Source: Formosa sp. Hel3_A1_48
Lineage (GTDB): Bacteria; Bacteroidota; Bacteroidia; Flavobacteriales; Flavobacteriaceae
Length of the DNA stretch: 64,000 nucleotides
Assembly (NCBI RefSeq): GCF_001735715.1
Contig: NZ_CP017259.1
Coordinates: 1,547,501 to 1,611,500 of the forward strand
Reading direction: 5' to 3'
Positions 1 to 9,992 of the stretch are shown here, piece after piece. The first letter of the stretch is position 1; every line of letters starts with the position of its first letter. The translations under genes were made by a program, and so were the position numbers. The notes beneath the pieces were generated by a model. That model saw only the letters and a program-made list of their open reading frames with translations, was not told the origin of the DNA and did not search any database.

Positions 1-1
1 G

Positions 2-1351
2 TATATCGATTTGATAGTAAACCCAATACCTGTTTTGAACACCCCAGTTGATCCTTATTTTTGCGTTGGCCCTCCAAATTCTTTTAACTTAAATTTAGCT
101 AATAAATATGATGCTTTTGTTTTGGATGGTCAATCTGCTGCCGACTTCACGGTAAGTTATTTTATAAGCTTAACAGATGCAGAAAGTTCTACCTCCGAAA
201 TTTTTACAGTAACCAATTCTGCTTCCTTTGTTCAGATTGTTTATAAAATAACAAATAACACTACAGGCTGTTATGATATTGATACTTTTGAAATTGATTT
301 TATAGAAATACCAGCAGCAAATCAACCAGCAGATTTTTCAGAATGTGACACTAATAATGATGGAATTTATCTTTTTGACACATCAACTTTGGAAGCTCAA
401 ATTTTAGGAGGACAAACCACAATGAATATTGCATACTACGATGGTTTAGGAAACCCTCTTGAGGACGAAAATGGACAAATTATTACCAGCCCTTTTCCTG
501 ATGAGTTCTTATCATCATCTCAAACCATAACAGCAATAGTTTTTAATGGGATTTGCACAGACGCTTCAATAGATATATCATTTTTAGTGAATCCCAATAC
601 AAATTTTTCTGTGGATGATATTGTCATCTGCGATGGATCTTCTCAACTGATACAACTCAATATGGAGGACTCTTCATCCTCTTTCAAATATACTTGGACT
701 TTACCGGATTCTACAGTTGTAAACACCCTGCAACCCGAGCTTGATGTAGCTCAAATTGGCGTTTACAATATTTCCGTTACAAACCTAAATGGCAGTTGTT
801 TTTTTTCACAACCTTTTGAAGTATTTGAATCTGAAGGGCCATCAATTTCTATGGATAATATTACAATTGTGGAGGGGACTTCCAATAATTCAATCACTAT
901 AGACGAGGCTGCACTTGGGTCAGCAAATTATGAGTTTAAACTTATTGACGAAAATGGAAATTTGGTATCTGGATATCAAGATATTGGTTATTTTGGACAG
1001 CTTACAGGTGGATTTTATTCACTATATGTTCGAGACGAATTGCGCTGCGAGGAAGTTGTAATAACAGTACCTGTGCTATATATTATGAATTTCTTTACAC
1101 CAAATGGAGATGGGTTCAATGATACTTGGAAAATCAAAGGGATACGTTCAAATAATTATAACTTTTCAAAAATTTCTGTTTTTGATCGTTATGGAAAGTT
1201 GTTGAAAAACATGACCATTAACTCAAACTTTTGGGATGGAACTTACAATGGTGTATTGATGCCAACAAATGATTATTGGTATAGTATCGAACTGACTAAA
1301 ATTGACGGAACTCATTTTGTTCGTCAAGGGCATTTCACTCTGCGCCGCTAA
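2..1351 (+). CDS. T9SS type B sorting-domain protein, C-terminal part
   Basis: The reading frame is open to the left edge, so the true start and signal peptide are outside the window. About 450 residues remain. Most of it resembles repeated extracellular beta-sandwich segments with scattered Cys. The last ~90 residues are the gliding-motility-associated (type B) C-terminal domain: FFTPNGDGFNDTW, then FDRYGKLL, WDGTYNG, a DYWY segment and a terminal GHFTLRR. In this family the domain directs export through the type IX secretion system and cell-surface attachment. The cargo function is not recognisable; adhesin-like proteins of this layout are common. It lies upstream of gldB on the same strand, but the 71-bp gap contains a promoter-like box, so co-transcription is doubtful. 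Confidence 0.85.
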   Translation, partial: YIDLIVNPIPVLNTPVDPYFCVGPPNSFNLNLANKYDAFVLDGQSAADFTVSYFISLTDAESSTSEIFTVTNSASFVQIVYKITNNTTGCYDIDTFEIDFIEIPAANQPADFSECDTNNDGIYLFDTSTLEAQILGGQTTMNIAYYDGLGNPLEDENGQIITSPFPDEFLSSSQTITAIVFNGICTDASIDISFLVNPNTNFSVDDIVICDGSSQLIQLNMEDSSSSFKYTWTLPDSTVVNTLQPELDVAQIGVYNISVTNLNGSCFFSQPFEVFESEGPSISMDNITIVEGTSNNSITIDEAALGSANYEFKLIDENGNLVSGYQDIGYFGQLTGGFYSLYVRDELRCEEVVITVPVLYIMNFFTPNGDGFNDTWKIKGIRSNNYNFSKISVFDRYGKLLKNMTINSNFWDGTYNGVLMPTNDYWYSIELTKIDGTHFVRQGHFTLRR

Positions 1352-1400
1352 ATGTATGGGAATTGCTTCAAATTCCTGTTTTCATTTGAATACTAATGAC

Positions 1401-1408
1401 TATTTTTG
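1401..1408 (+). promoter_or_regulatory. Candidate -7 box upstream of gldB
   Basis: TATTTTTG fits the Bacteroidota TAnnTTTG -7 element and lies 14 bp before the gldB start. The nearest upstream TTG (1386-1388) is only 12 bp away, short for the usual -33 spacing, so this is a partial match. Confidence 0.35.
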
Positions 1409-1422
1409 TTAAATAGTTTCTG

Positions 1423-2421
1423 ATGAGTTACACCATGATTCAAATTAATCATTTGATAAATAAATTAAAAAAAATAGGCGTTTTTCTTATCCTATTGATG
1501 TGTTTGTCATGTAATAAAAATGCTCAATTAGAAAAAGAAATTGAAGCTATTTCAATGGATTTAAAAGTTGAACGTTTTGATCAAGCTTTTATGAAAATTA
1601 CAGAAAAGACACTTCCATTTTATAAAACAGCTTACCCTTTTCTGTTTCCAAACCACATTTCTGACTCTGTCCTTTTAGAACGTACTAAAGACCCTATTCA
1701 AAAGCTGATTCAAAAGTCAGTTGATAGTGTTTTTAGTGATTTTCAAGAGACTGAAGCGGAGGTGATCGCTTTTTACAAACACCTAAAATATTATAATCCA
1801 TCATTAAAAAAACCACGTGTCATAACAGTTTTTTCAGATGTTGATTACCGTAATAAAGTTATCGTCACAGACTCTATAGTTTTAATTAGTATTGATAATT
1901 ATTTGGGTGCTGATCATGAGTTTTATGAAAGCTTTTATAGTTATATTCGGAAAAATTTAAAGAGGGATCAAATTGTGATGGACCTTGCTGATGCTTATGC
2001 AACTCGTTTAATAAATCAACCGAGGCGCAATACGTTTTTGGAAGAATTGATATATCATGGTAAAAAATTATATCTGAAAGATCTATGGGTTCCGTTGGCA
2101 GAGGACAGCACAAAAATTGGTTATAACGACAATGAGCTCTTTTGGGCAAATGACAATGAGTTTTATATCTGGCAATATTTTATAGAAAATGAATTATTGT
2201 ACAGCACAGACAATAAACTTGTTGGACGTTTCATCACAGCAGCTCCCTTTTCACGCTTCAATTTGGAGCTCGATAGTGAATCTCCTGGCGCATTGGGACG
2301 ATATATTGGATGGCAAATTGTGCGTTCCTATATGGAAAACAATTCAACTTCGTTACTTCAAATGCTTCAAATGGATGCGCAATCACTTTTTAATAAAGCA
2401 AAATACAAACCACGAAAATAA
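1423..2421 (+). CDS. gldB: Gliding motility lipoprotein GldB
   Basis: 332 residues, close to the usual GldB length. The N-terminus has a charged start, a hydrophobic stretch and a lipobox ending LSC (Cys at about residue 30), so it should be a lipoprotein. The body matches GldB, including the acidic-aromatic C-terminal half with GRYIGWQIVRSYM. GldB is required for gliding motility in Flavobacterium; its biochemical role is not settled. Met5 (1435) is an alternative start that also leaves a normal lipoprotein signal. Its stop overlaps the gldC start by one base (TAATG), so the two are probably translationally coupled. Confidence 0.93.
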   Translation: MSYTMIQINHLINKLKKIGVFLILLMCLSCNKNAQLEKEIEAISMDLKVERFDQAFMKITEKTLPFYKTAYPFLFPNHISDSVLLERTKDPIQKLIQKSVDSVFSDFQETEAEVIAFYKHLKYYNPSLKKPRVITVFSDVDYRNKVIVTDSIVLISIDNYLGADHEFYESFYSYIRKNLKRDQIVMDLADAYATRLINQPRRNTFLEELIYHGKKLYLKDLWVPLAEDSTKIGYNDNELFWANDNEFYIWQYFIENELLYSTDNKLVGRFITAAPFSRFNLELDSESPGALGRYIGWQIVRSYMENNSTSLLQMLQMDAQSLFNKAKYKPRK

Positions 2422-2759
2422 TGGCTAAAGTACATACATCAAAAATTGAATTGAATGTCGAATTGGATGAGAACCGTATTCCAGAAAAATTGAACTGGAC
2501 TGCTGAAGACGGTGGGGTTTCAAATGCTGAGGCCAAGGCAATTTTTCTTTCCGTTTGGGATGCTAAGGCACAAGAATCATTACGCATCGATTTGTGGACA
2601 AAAGACATGCCCGTAGATGAGATGAAATTGTTTTTTCATCAAACTCTTACGGCCATGAGTGATACTTTTATGCGCGCCACCCAAGACGAGAAGATGACTG
2701 CTACAATGAAAGATTTTTGTGCTTATTTTGCTGAAAAGTTAGATTTAAAGCAGAATTAG
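2421..2759 (+). CDS. gldC: Gliding motility protein GldC
   Basis: 112 residues with no signal peptide, the normal GldC size and the normal position directly after gldB. The sequence is acidic and contains typical GldC segments such as LDENRIPEKLNW near the N-terminus. GldC is a small protein that improves gliding efficiency in F. johnsoniae but is not absolutely required there. The gene ends 13 bp before the convergent end of rodA. Confidence 0.93.
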   Translation: MAKVHTSKIELNVELDENRIPEKLNWTAEDGGVSNAEAKAIFLSVWDAKAQESLRIDLWTKDMPVDEMKLFFHQTLTAMSDTFMRATQDEKMTATMKDFCAYFAEKLDLKQN

Positions 2760-2772
2760 TTTTTAGTCTGGA

Positions 2773-4053
2773 TTACCATACATTCAGTCGATTGGCGTCT
2801 AATTTTAAAAATATAAAAATTAAAATTGTAAATGCCAATAATCCAGATCCGCCATAGCTTAGGAATGGAAGTGGAATACCAATAGTTGGAATAAGGCCCA
2901 TAACCATGCCAATATTAATTAAAAAATGCACAAAAATAATTGAGGCTACACCGTATCCGTAGGCTCTACTGAACTGTGATTTATGTCGTTCAGACAGAAA
3001 TAAAATACGGCCAATTAACACCACAAAAAGAATGACTACTGTGCTGCTCCCCAAAAACCCCCATTCCTCTGCCACTGTGCTAAAAATATAGTCGGTATGT
3101 TGTTCAGGTACAAATTTTCCCTTCGTTCGCGTACCCTCCTTAAATCCTTTTCCTGTAAGACCGCCAGAGCGTATTGCTTTTTCTGATTGATTTAGATTAT
3201 AAGAAATATTCCGCCGCATAACCCTTAGTTTATCAGGGTCTTTTTCAAGTCTCAACCACAGTTCAATGCGATCTCTCTGGTGTTTTTGTAAAACAGTATC
3301 AAAACTCCATTCAGTTGTAAAACTGAGGACCGCACATAAACCTAGGATTAGCAATGAACCTCTAACTTTCTTTTTCTTTCGTTTGAAAAAAAGTTGATAA
3401 ATTACAAGACAAATTGCAATAATACTGGTCACGAAAAGTGCTGAAAATTTTAGTGTTGCAACAGCAATAGTAATGAGAATAGCCCCCAAAAAAATATATT
3501 TTTGAGGAATTCCTTCTCTGTAAAATACGAAAATAAGCCCTGCAAAAACAAGGGTGCTTCCAGCATCATTTTGGAGTAGAATTAAAATTGCAGGAACTGC
3601 CACAATAAGTGCTGCTTGAAATTGGTCTTTAACATTTTTTATATTTGTTTGCAAGTCACTAACATACTTGGCTACAGCTAAAGCTGTTGCAAATTTCGCA
3701 AATTCACTTGGCTGTAAGGTCATGCCTCCAATTTCATACCAAGACATAGCTCCATTTATCTTTTTGCCAAAAATAAATAGCCCTGCTAATACTACCATTG
3801 AGGCCAAGTAAATAACACTAGCAAAACGTTCGTAAAATTTGGCGTCAATAGAAAGAATCAATACAATAGAGACAAGAGAAAGTCCAATGAAAACACTTTG
3901 TTTTCCGTACGGCTGAGTAAGATCGAAATACGAGCTGAACTCTCCAGCTGTTGCTGCTGAAACTATATTAAAGTATCCGAACAAAACGAGCACCAAGTAA
4001 ATCAGGACGACTAACCAGTCTAATTGAAAGCTATTTGCTCTGTTGAGATTCAT
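2773..4053 (-). CDS. rodA: Rod shape-determining peptidoglycan polymerase RodA
   Basis: 426-residue multi-spanning protein of the SEDS (FtsW/RodA/SpoVE) family, which polymerises lipid II glycan strands during elongation with PBP2 as partner. Family signatures are GGMTLQPSEFAK near residue 110, QNDAGST near residue 160 and the C-terminal IGIPLPFLSYGGSGLL. It is last in the mreB-mreC-mreD-mrdA-rodA operon; its ATG overlaps the mrdA stop by one base. The converging gldC ends 13 bp away with no obvious hairpin between them. Confidence 0.96.
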   Translation of the reverse strand: MNLNRANSFQLDWLVVLIYLVLVLFGYFNIVSAATAGEFSSYFDLTQPYGKQSVFIGLSLVSIVLILSIDAKFYERFASVIYLASMVVLAGLFIFGKKINGAMSWYEIGGMTLQPSEFAKFATALAVAKYVSDLQTNIKNVKDQFQAALIVAVPAILILLQNDAGSTLVFAGLIFVFYREGIPQKYIFLGAILITIAVATLKFSALFVTSIIAICLVIYQLFFKRKKKKVRGSLLILGLCAVLSFTTEWSFDTVLQKHQRDRIELWLRLEKDPDKLRVMRRNISYNLNQSEKAIRSGGLTGKGFKEGTRTKGKFVPEQHTDYIFSTVAEEWGFLGSSTVVILFVVLIGRILFLSERHKSQFSRAYGYGVASIIFVHFLINIGMVMGLIPTIGIPLPFLSYGGSGLLAFTILIFIFLKLDANRLNVW

Positions 4054-5915
4054 TATTTATTGATTTTAAATGGTTTCCCGCTATACGGTTTTAGGTACTC
4101 CTCTTCTAAACTCTTATTTAAAACAAGTCGTTCCATATATTTTAAACTGACCTCTCCTTTCAAGTATTTTTCAATCATTAAGCTGGCAATTCGACCAGCC
4201 CATCGAGCGCCATAGTATCCGTTTTCCACTAATACAGCTATAGCTATTTTAGGATCTTCTTTTGGGGCAAAGGCTACAAAAATAGAATGATCTGTGAGCT
4301 GCGTTTTTACGCCGTCAATTTTTGTGAAATTTTCAGCAGTTCCTGTTTTTCCGCATATATCAATCCCTGGGACTTTTAAAAAACTTGCAGTACCATTTGT
4401 GTAGACTTTATGCATGCCCTCAATTACGGGCTCGAAATAGCTTGGGTGAATTGTAGTTTCTTTTTTTTCAGTAAACTTTTCATTAATTGATTCTCCTTCT
4501 ATGGACTTTATGATATGAGGTGTGAAATAAAACCCTTTGTTTGCAATGGCTGCTGTCATATTTGCCAATTGTATTGGCGTGACTAAAATTTCTCCCTGCC
4601 CTATAGCATTCGAAAGAACGGTAGTAGCACCCCATCTAAAATCTGGATACCAAGCATCATAATAAGCTCCGTCTGGAATATTTCCTTTTTTTCCAACGGA
4701 TAGGTCATTTCCTAAAAAGTTTCCTAATCCAAAGCTCTTTATATGATCACTCCAAACATCCATTCCAACACTTGCATTATCGTACTTATCAATGGTTTTT
4801 CGGAAAGCCATTGCAAAATAAGAATTACAAGAATTACTGATGCTTGAAAACAAGTTCCTATAGCCACCTCCACAGTGACATTTCATTACACGTCTGTTTT
4901 TCCCGTAAACATATTTTTCTGAGCAAAATATTGTTTCTTGTTTTGAGATTACATTTTCTTGAAGTGCAGCCAAAGCAACAAGCGTTTTAAAAGGAGATCC
5001 GGGCACATGCATTCTTATGAGTGCTTTGTCAAAAAGTGGTCTATGAATAGAATCTCTATAAAGTTTTGTGTAATTTTTGGATCGCTCTCTTCCTACCAGC
5101 AATGAAGGGTTGTAGGATGGAGCTGAAACGATAGTCAATAACTCTCCGCTACTTGGCTCAATTGCAACAATACCCCCCATTTTGTTTTGCATCAATTTTT
5201 CTCCATATTCTTGAAGCGTTGCATCTATGGTTAGAGTGATATTTTTGCCAGGCAAGGGCAAGGTGTCAAACTGTCCATTTTTATAGGATCCAATGTCCCG
5301 ATTATAAATATCTTTTTGAATGTATTTCACCCCTTTTATTCCTCTTAAATCTTTTTCATACGATTTCTCCACCCCTTGCTTCCCGATTAAATCTCCTAAC
5401 TTGTAGTAACCATCGGTTGAGATATTATCTGGATTAACTTCTGCAATGTACCCCAGGACATTAGCGCCGATTTCAGTTTGATAGTCACGTACGGCTCTTT
5501 TTTGAACATAAAATCCCTTGAATTTTCTTAGTTTTTCTGACAAAAAAGCATAATCCTCCTTGGAGAGATGGGACAAAAAAACAGAAGGCAAACGTGGTGA
5601 GTAGCGTTTTGCTCTATTGTATGACTTTAAAAATTGACTTTTATCTATATCTAGTAGTGAACAAAATAGTACAGTATCTAGTTTTTCAACTTCTCTAGGG
5701 ACAACAACAACGTCATAGGTAGGCTGATTTGCAACGAGTAAGGTACCACTGCGGTCATATATATATCCGCGTTTTGGGTATTGATATACTTTTCGAATTG
5801 CATTGTCACTTTCCAGGCTATCAGACTCGTCTTGGTACACTTGCAAATAGAATAATCTTCCAATGAAAATGGCACCGGTTATGAAAACAAGACTTAGAAG
5901 TAATAGCTTTCTCAT
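4053..5915 (-). CDS. mrdA: Penicillin-binding protein 2 (transpeptidase)
   Basis: 620 residues, one N-terminal membrane anchor and a class B PBP layout: dimerisation region (about 40-190) then transpeptidase domain. Active-site motifs are visible: SPFK with Ser307 and Lys310, SCN at 362-364, and KTG at 523-525. It cross-links peptidoglycan during lateral wall growth with RodA, whose gene follows at a one-base overlap. The start overlaps the mreD stop by four bases (ATGA), supporting this start and coupling. A Cys/His cluster around residues 331-348 (CSEK, KCHCGG) resembles the metal-binding insert seen in some PBP2s. Confidence 0.95.
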   Translation of the reverse strand: MRKLLLLSLVFITGAIFIGRLFYLQVYQDESDSLESDNAIRKVYQYPKRGYIYDRSGTLLVANQPTYDVVVVPREVEKLDTVLFCSLLDIDKSQFLKSYNRAKRYSPRLPSVFLSHLSKEDYAFLSEKLRKFKGFYVQKRAVRDYQTEIGANVLGYIAEVNPDNISTDGYYKLGDLIGKQGVEKSYEKDLRGIKGVKYIQKDIYNRDIGSYKNGQFDTLPLPGKNITLTIDATLQEYGEKLMQNKMGGIVAIEPSSGELLTIVSAPSYNPSLLVGRERSKNYTKLYRDSIHRPLFDKALIRMHVPGSPFKTLVALAALQENVISKQETIFCSEKYVYGKNRRVMKCHCGGGYRNLFSSISNSCNSYFAMAFRKTIDKYDNASVGMDVWSDHIKSFGLGNFLGNDLSVGKKGNIPDGAYYDAWYPDFRWGATTVLSNAIGQGEILVTPIQLANMTAAIANKGFYFTPHIIKSIEGESINEKFTEKKETTIHPSYFEPVIEGMHKVYTNGTASFLKVPGIDICGKTGTAENFTKIDGVKTQLTDHSIFVAFAPKEDPKIAIAVLVENGYYGARWAGRIASLMIEKYLKGEVSLKYMERLVLNKSLEEEYLKPYSGKPFKINK

Positions 5916-6418
5916 TTTTCTTTTCGACTAAAAAGTGCGGTTAATGTCAATGCAAGAAAGAGTGTGAAAAGCCCAGTGCTTAATGCGTTAGATACGACCA
6001 TCCCGGCTTTTGAGTTGTCAAAAATAATCAGAATAAATAAAATAAAATGATGAATAAGAATCAGTAAGGTAAAATAAATAACACGTGGTAGTAAATCGGC
6101 ATCATTAAATTTGATGGCTTGATACTCGTAGGCTGCTCCAAAAGAAAATTTCAAGAACACTGGTCTCATATAAGCTATAGTTACGGAAGCTGCCGCATGA
6201 GCCCCACCAGTATCTATAAAAATATCTATTAGTATTCCGAGAACAAAACTGATAAGGATAAAGCTTAAGCGGTTGTTTTTAACGGGATATATTAGTATAA
6301 ATAGAATGTAAATATAAGGGTTTATGCTTCCAAGAAAATTCATCTGATTGCAAATAAGGACTTGCAGCAGGACCAATGCTATAAATCGAATAATATTTGA
6401 AAATAACAGACTATTCAT
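5912..6418 (-). CDS. mreD: Rod shape-determining protein MreD
   Basis: 168-residue protein with about five hydrophobic segments, the typical MreD size and topology. MreD links the MreBC scaffold with the RodA-PBP2 synthase in the inner membrane. MreD sequences are weakly conserved, so the call rests on position between mreC (8-bp overlap) and mrdA (4-bp overlap), length, and the segment LGILIDIFIDTGGAHAAAS, which matches the conserved Asp-rich part of bacteroidotal MreD. Confidence 0.88.
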   Translation of the reverse strand: MNSLLFSNIIRFIALVLLQVLICNQMNFLGSINPYIYILFILIYPVKNNRLSFILISFVLGILIDIFIDTGGAHAAASVTIAYMRPVFLKFSFGAAYEYQAIKFNDADLLPRVIYFTLLILIHHFILFILIIFDNSKAGMVVSNALSTGLFTLFLALTLTALFSRKEK

Positions 6419-7217
6419 TGCTTGGGTTTAATGAGTTTAGTGTAGTGAAATCTAAATTTTCAATTACATGAACATGACGTAAATTCGTCATGTCGTTAAA
6501 TAATTCAACATTTATAATATACAGGTCTTTAGTGTCGTTTAAAAGGTATGACTTTACAACACCAACTGGAATGTTTTCTGGGAAGGTGTATGAAAAACCA
6601 CTTGTAACAATAGTATCACCTACTGTTATTTCAGCTAGATCTTGAACATCGTTTAATTGAACAATATTATGGTGTTCACCATCCCAACCCAATGTCCCGA
6701 AGTGGTTATTTTTTTTAAGCTTTGCATTAATTTTACTTTTCGTATTTAATATGGAGAGTATACGAGCATATTTTTGGGAAGTTTTATCAATGACTCCGAC
6801 AATCCCTTTAGCTGTTACAACCCCAAAATCTTCTTTAATACTGTCCTTTTCACCCTTATCTATGGTGATGTAATTTTCTAAAAAACGATAACTGTTCTTA
6901 TTAACCAAAGCTGGTCTGAGTCGAAACTGCTTTTGGACATTTATAGACTCAATCTGTTCTGTTTTTGTATTGAAAGCCAAGGACTTCAACCGGTTATTTT
7001 CTTCCAAAAGCAAGTTATTTTCTTCCTTCAAATAAAAATAATCTCCAATTTTAGAAAAGGCTCCATGTATGCTGCCTGAAATTTGATATGCAGAGTTAAT
7101 GACTTTAGTTTTATTATAGTCGTGTGCTTGTGTGGTAAGGGCAAACGAAATTAAAAACAAGATTAAAAACAAGATGGTAGACCTGTTTTTAAAAAAGAAA
7201 TTCAGAAGTTGTTGCAT
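6411..7217 (-). CDS. mreC: Rod shape-determining protein MreC
   Basis: 268 residues: one N-terminal transmembrane segment (about 11-30), a coiled-coil stretch (about 60-90, rich in Glu, Asn, Leu) and a beta-rich periplasmic domain. Family signatures include VVTAKGIVGVIDKTS, ARILSILNTKSKINAKL and VTSGFSYTFPENIPVG. MreC is the periplasmic organiser that activates PBP2. The gene starts 10 bp after the mreB stop and overlaps mreD by 8 bp. Confidence 0.94.
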   Translation of the reverse strand: MQQLLNFFFKNRSTILFLILFLISFALTTQAHDYNKTKVINSAYQISGSIHGAFSKIGDYFYLKEENNLLLEENNRLKSLAFNTKTEQIESINVQKQFRLRPALVNKNSYRFLENYITIDKGEKDSIKEDFGVVTAKGIVGVIDKTSQKYARILSILNTKSKINAKLKKNNHFGTLGWDGEHHNIVQLNDVQDLAEITVGDTIVTSGFSYTFPENIPVGVVKSYLLNDTKDLYIINVELFNDMTNLRHVHVIENLDFTTLNSLNPSNE

Positions 7218-7227
7218 GACTCAATAG

Positions 7228-8256
7228 CTATTTGATCAAGACACTCTTATATTTTGCGATATTTTTAAGAACAATTCCTGTTCCACGAACAACGGCTCTT
7301 AGCGGGTCTTCGGCAATGTAGACGGGGAGGTCTGTCTTTTGGGACAACCGTTTATCTAATCCTCTAAGCATGGATCCGCCACCTGCGAGATAAATACCAG
7401 TATTGTATATGTCTGCTGCCAGCTCAGGTGGAGTTTGTGACAAGGTTTCCATTACCGAGTCTTCAATTCTAAGGATCGATTTATCCAAAGCTTTTGCAAT
7501 TTCCCGATGTGAAATTTGAACTTGCTTTGGCTTTCCTGTCAACAAATCTCTCCCTTGAACGTTCATTTCATCTGGAGGCAGTTCTAGGTCTTCCGTAGCA
7601 GCACCAATTTGTATTTTAATTTTTTCAGCAGTTCGGTCACCCACATACAAGTTGTGTTGTGTACGCATGTAATAAATAATATCGTTTGTAAATACATCGC
7701 CAGCAACTTTGACCGACTTATCACACACAATTCCTCCCAGGGCAATAACGGCTATTTCTGTTGTACCACCACCAATATCAACAATCATGTTTCCTTTTGG
7801 CTGCATAATATCTACACCAATTCCAATGGCTGCTGCCATGGGTTCGTGAATCAAGTAGACTTCTTTACCGTTAACGCGTTCAGCGGATTCTTTTACTGCA
7901 CGCATTTCTACTTCTGTAATACCTGAAGGGATACAAATGACCATACGTAGAGATGGTGCAAATAATTTTTTCTTTAATGCGGGAATGTTTTTAATGAACA
8001 TGCTGATCATTTGCTCTGAAGCATCAAAATCTGCAATCACACCATCCTTAAGTGGTCTAATGGTTTTGATGTTTTCATGGGTCTTACCCTGCATTAAATT
8101 AGCTTCTTTACCTACCGCTATGATTCTCCCTGAAATACGATCCCTGGCAACTATAGAAGGACTGTCTATTACAACTTTATCGTTGTGGATAATAAGTGTA
8201 TTGGCTGTACCCAAATCGATGGCAATTTCCTCGGTCAAGAAGTCAAAAAATCCCAT
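7228..8256 (-). CDS. mreB: Actin-like cell-shape protein MreB
   Basis: 342 residues, full length for MreB. Actin-fold nucleotide motifs are present: phosphate-1 loop DLGTANTLI near residue 15, phosphate-2 loop DIGGGTTEIAV near residue 160, and the adenosine loop GIYLAGGGSMLRGL near residue 290. MreB forms membrane-bound filaments that position the elongation machinery. It is the first gene of the five-gene shape operon. The 94-bp gap to purH, also on the minus strand, has no clear terminator, so partial read-through from purH is possible. Confidence 0.97.
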   Translation of the reverse strand: MGFFDFLTEEIAIDLGTANTLIIHNDKVVIDSPSIVARDRISGRIIAVGKEANLMQGKTHENIKTIRPLKDGVIADFDASEQMISMFIKNIPALKKKLFAPSLRMVICIPSGITEVEMRAVKESAERVNGKEVYLIHEPMAAAIGIGVDIMQPKGNMIVDIGGGTTEIAVIALGGIVCDKSVKVAGDVFTNDIIYYMRTQHNLYVGDRTAEKIKIQIGAATEDLELPPDEMNVQGRDLLTGKPKQVQISHREIAKALDKSILRIEDSVMETLSQTPPELAADIYNTGIYLAGGGSMLRGLDKRLSQKTDLPVYIAEDPLRAVVRGTGIVLKNIAKYKSVLIK

Positions 8257-8350
8257 AGGATATATAAAATTATGTTGGTGGTTTAAAAATTGTGCTTGAT
8301 TGTAAATGTACTAAAAATAAATTTTAGTTAATCTCCAAATCAGCATTTTT

Positions 8351-9883
8351 TTAATGTTTAAAATGACGTGTTTTTGTGAAAACCATAGCCACTTTATTTT
8401 CGTTGCAATAATCGATACTCAATTGATCTTTGATAGACCCTCCTGGCTGAATTACAGCCGTGACACCTGCTTTATCGGCAATCTCTACACAGTCCGGAAA
8501 TGGAAAAAACGCATCACTTGCCATCACGGCCCCCTGCAAATCAAAATCAAATGATTTTGCTTTGTGAATAGCTTGATTTAAGGCATCGACTCTACTTGTT
8601 TGTCCAGTTCCGCTTGCACACAGTTGTTTATTTTTTGCCAAAACAATAGTATTTGATTTGGTGTGTTTACATATTTTAGAAGCAAATAATAAATCCTCAG
8701 TTTGTTGTTCTGTTGGACTTGAAGTAGTTGCGGTTTCGAGCATATCGATAGCATCTGTGATTCCATCCTTGTCTTGTACTAAATAACCATTAAGACAAGT
8801 TCTGATAGAGCTTTTGGGCAACTCGTTTAGTTTTTGAATTAGTAAAATTCTGTTCTTTTTTCCTTTTAGAACAGCTAAAGCATCATCACTAAAACTTGGT
8901 GCAATGACGACTTCACAAAAGAGTTTATGAATTTCTTCTGCTGTAGATAAGTCTACTTCAGTGTTGCAGATTAAAACGCCTCCAAAAGCTGAAACTGGAT
9001 CACCTGCCAGCGCATCTGTATAGGCCTTGTGTAGGGAATCTCGTTGAGCCAGCCCACAAGCATTGTTGTGCTTTAGTATAGCAAATGTTGGTGCTTCATT
9101 ACGAAATTCGTTCATTAAATTGACGGCAGCATCAACATCGAGTAAGTTATTGTAACTCAGTTCTTTTCCGTGCAATTTTTCAAACATAGCGTCAAAATCT
9201 CCAAAGAAAAACCCTTGTTGGTGGGGGTTTTCCCCGTAGCGCAAGGTTTTTCCATTTTGTTCACTTAGTTTTAAAACAACTTCTTCACTGTTCTGATTGA
9301 AATAATTAAAAATTGCCGTATCGTAATGGGATGATATATTGAAAGATTTTGCAGCAAAACGTTGGCGATCTTCATATGAAATTACGCCATTATCCTTTGA
9401 TATTAAATTCAGGAGTTCTGTATAATCTCCTACTGAAGAAACACAAAGAACGTCTTTGTAGTTTTTGGCTGCTGCGCGAATGAGCGAAATGCCACCAATA
9501 TCAATTTTTTCTATTATATCTTGATGGCTTGAACCAGAAGCCACTGTTTTTTCGAATGGATAAAGATCGACGATAACTAAGTCAATTTGAGGAATATTAA
9601 AACGTTCCATTTCCTCAATATCTGTAGGCGTTGTTTGCCGATTCAGAATACCGCCAAATATTTTGGGATGTAAGGTTTTGACTCTACCGCCAAGAATGGA
9701 GGGGTAGTCCGTTACTTCTTCTACTGGGACAACATTTACCCCAAGATCATTGATAAACTTCTGTGTGCCTCCCGTTGAATAGATCGTAACTCCTAGTTCA
9801 TCTAATTTTTGAACTATAGGAGCAAGGCCATCTTTGCTAAATACAGAGATTAAAGCTGAGGAAATTGTTTTGTTTTGGTTCAT
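8351..9883 (-). CDS. purH: Bifunctional AICAR transformylase/IMP cyclohydrolase PurH
   Basis: 510 residues covering both domains: N-terminal IMP cyclohydrolase (MGS-like; STGGT near residue 38, GGRVKTLHPKIFGGIL near 65-80) and C-terminal AICAR formyltransferase (LRYGENPHQ, KHNNACGLA, and a terminal part with QPGGSIKD). It carries out the last two steps of de novo purine synthesis in the cytoplasm. No other pur gene is adjacent, so it seems to be its own unit; a promoter-like box lies just upstream. Confidence 0.97.
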   Translation of the reverse strand: MNQNKTISSALISVFSKDGLAPIVQKLDELGVTIYSTGGTQKFINDLGVNVVPVEEVTDYPSILGGRVKTLHPKIFGGILNRQTTPTDIEEMERFNIPQIDLVIVDLYPFEKTVASGSSHQDIIEKIDIGGISLIRAAAKNYKDVLCVSSVGDYTELLNLISKDNGVISYEDRQRFAAKSFNISSHYDTAIFNYFNQNSEEVVLKLSEQNGKTLRYGENPHQQGFFFGDFDAMFEKLHGKELSYNNLLDVDAAVNLMNEFRNEAPTFAILKHNNACGLAQRDSLHKAYTDALAGDPVSAFGGVLICNTEVDLSTAEEIHKLFCEVVIAPSFSDDALAVLKGKKNRILLIQKLNELPKSSIRTCLNGYLVQDKDGITDAIDMLETATTSSPTEQQTEDLLFASKICKHTKSNTIVLAKNKQLCASGTGQTSRVDALNQAIHKAKSFDFDLQGAVMASDAFFPFPDCVEIADKAGVTAVIQPGGSIKDQLSIDYCNENKVAMVFTKTRHFKH

Positions 9884-9905
9884 TTTTGATGAAAATTGTA
9901 AGCTT

Positions 9906-9913
9906 CAAAAATA
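9906..9913 (-). promoter_or_regulatory. Candidate -7 box upstream of purH
   Basis: On the minus strand this reads TATTTTTG, fitting TAnnTTTG, 22 bp before the purH ATG. I did not find a well-spaced -33 TTG, so the match is partial. Confidence 0.35.
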
Positions 9914-9992
9914 GGGAAATAAAGCTCAAATTTCATCTTGAACTTCACTAAAATAACTATAATTTTTGAACAAATTCAAGAGTTATTAACAT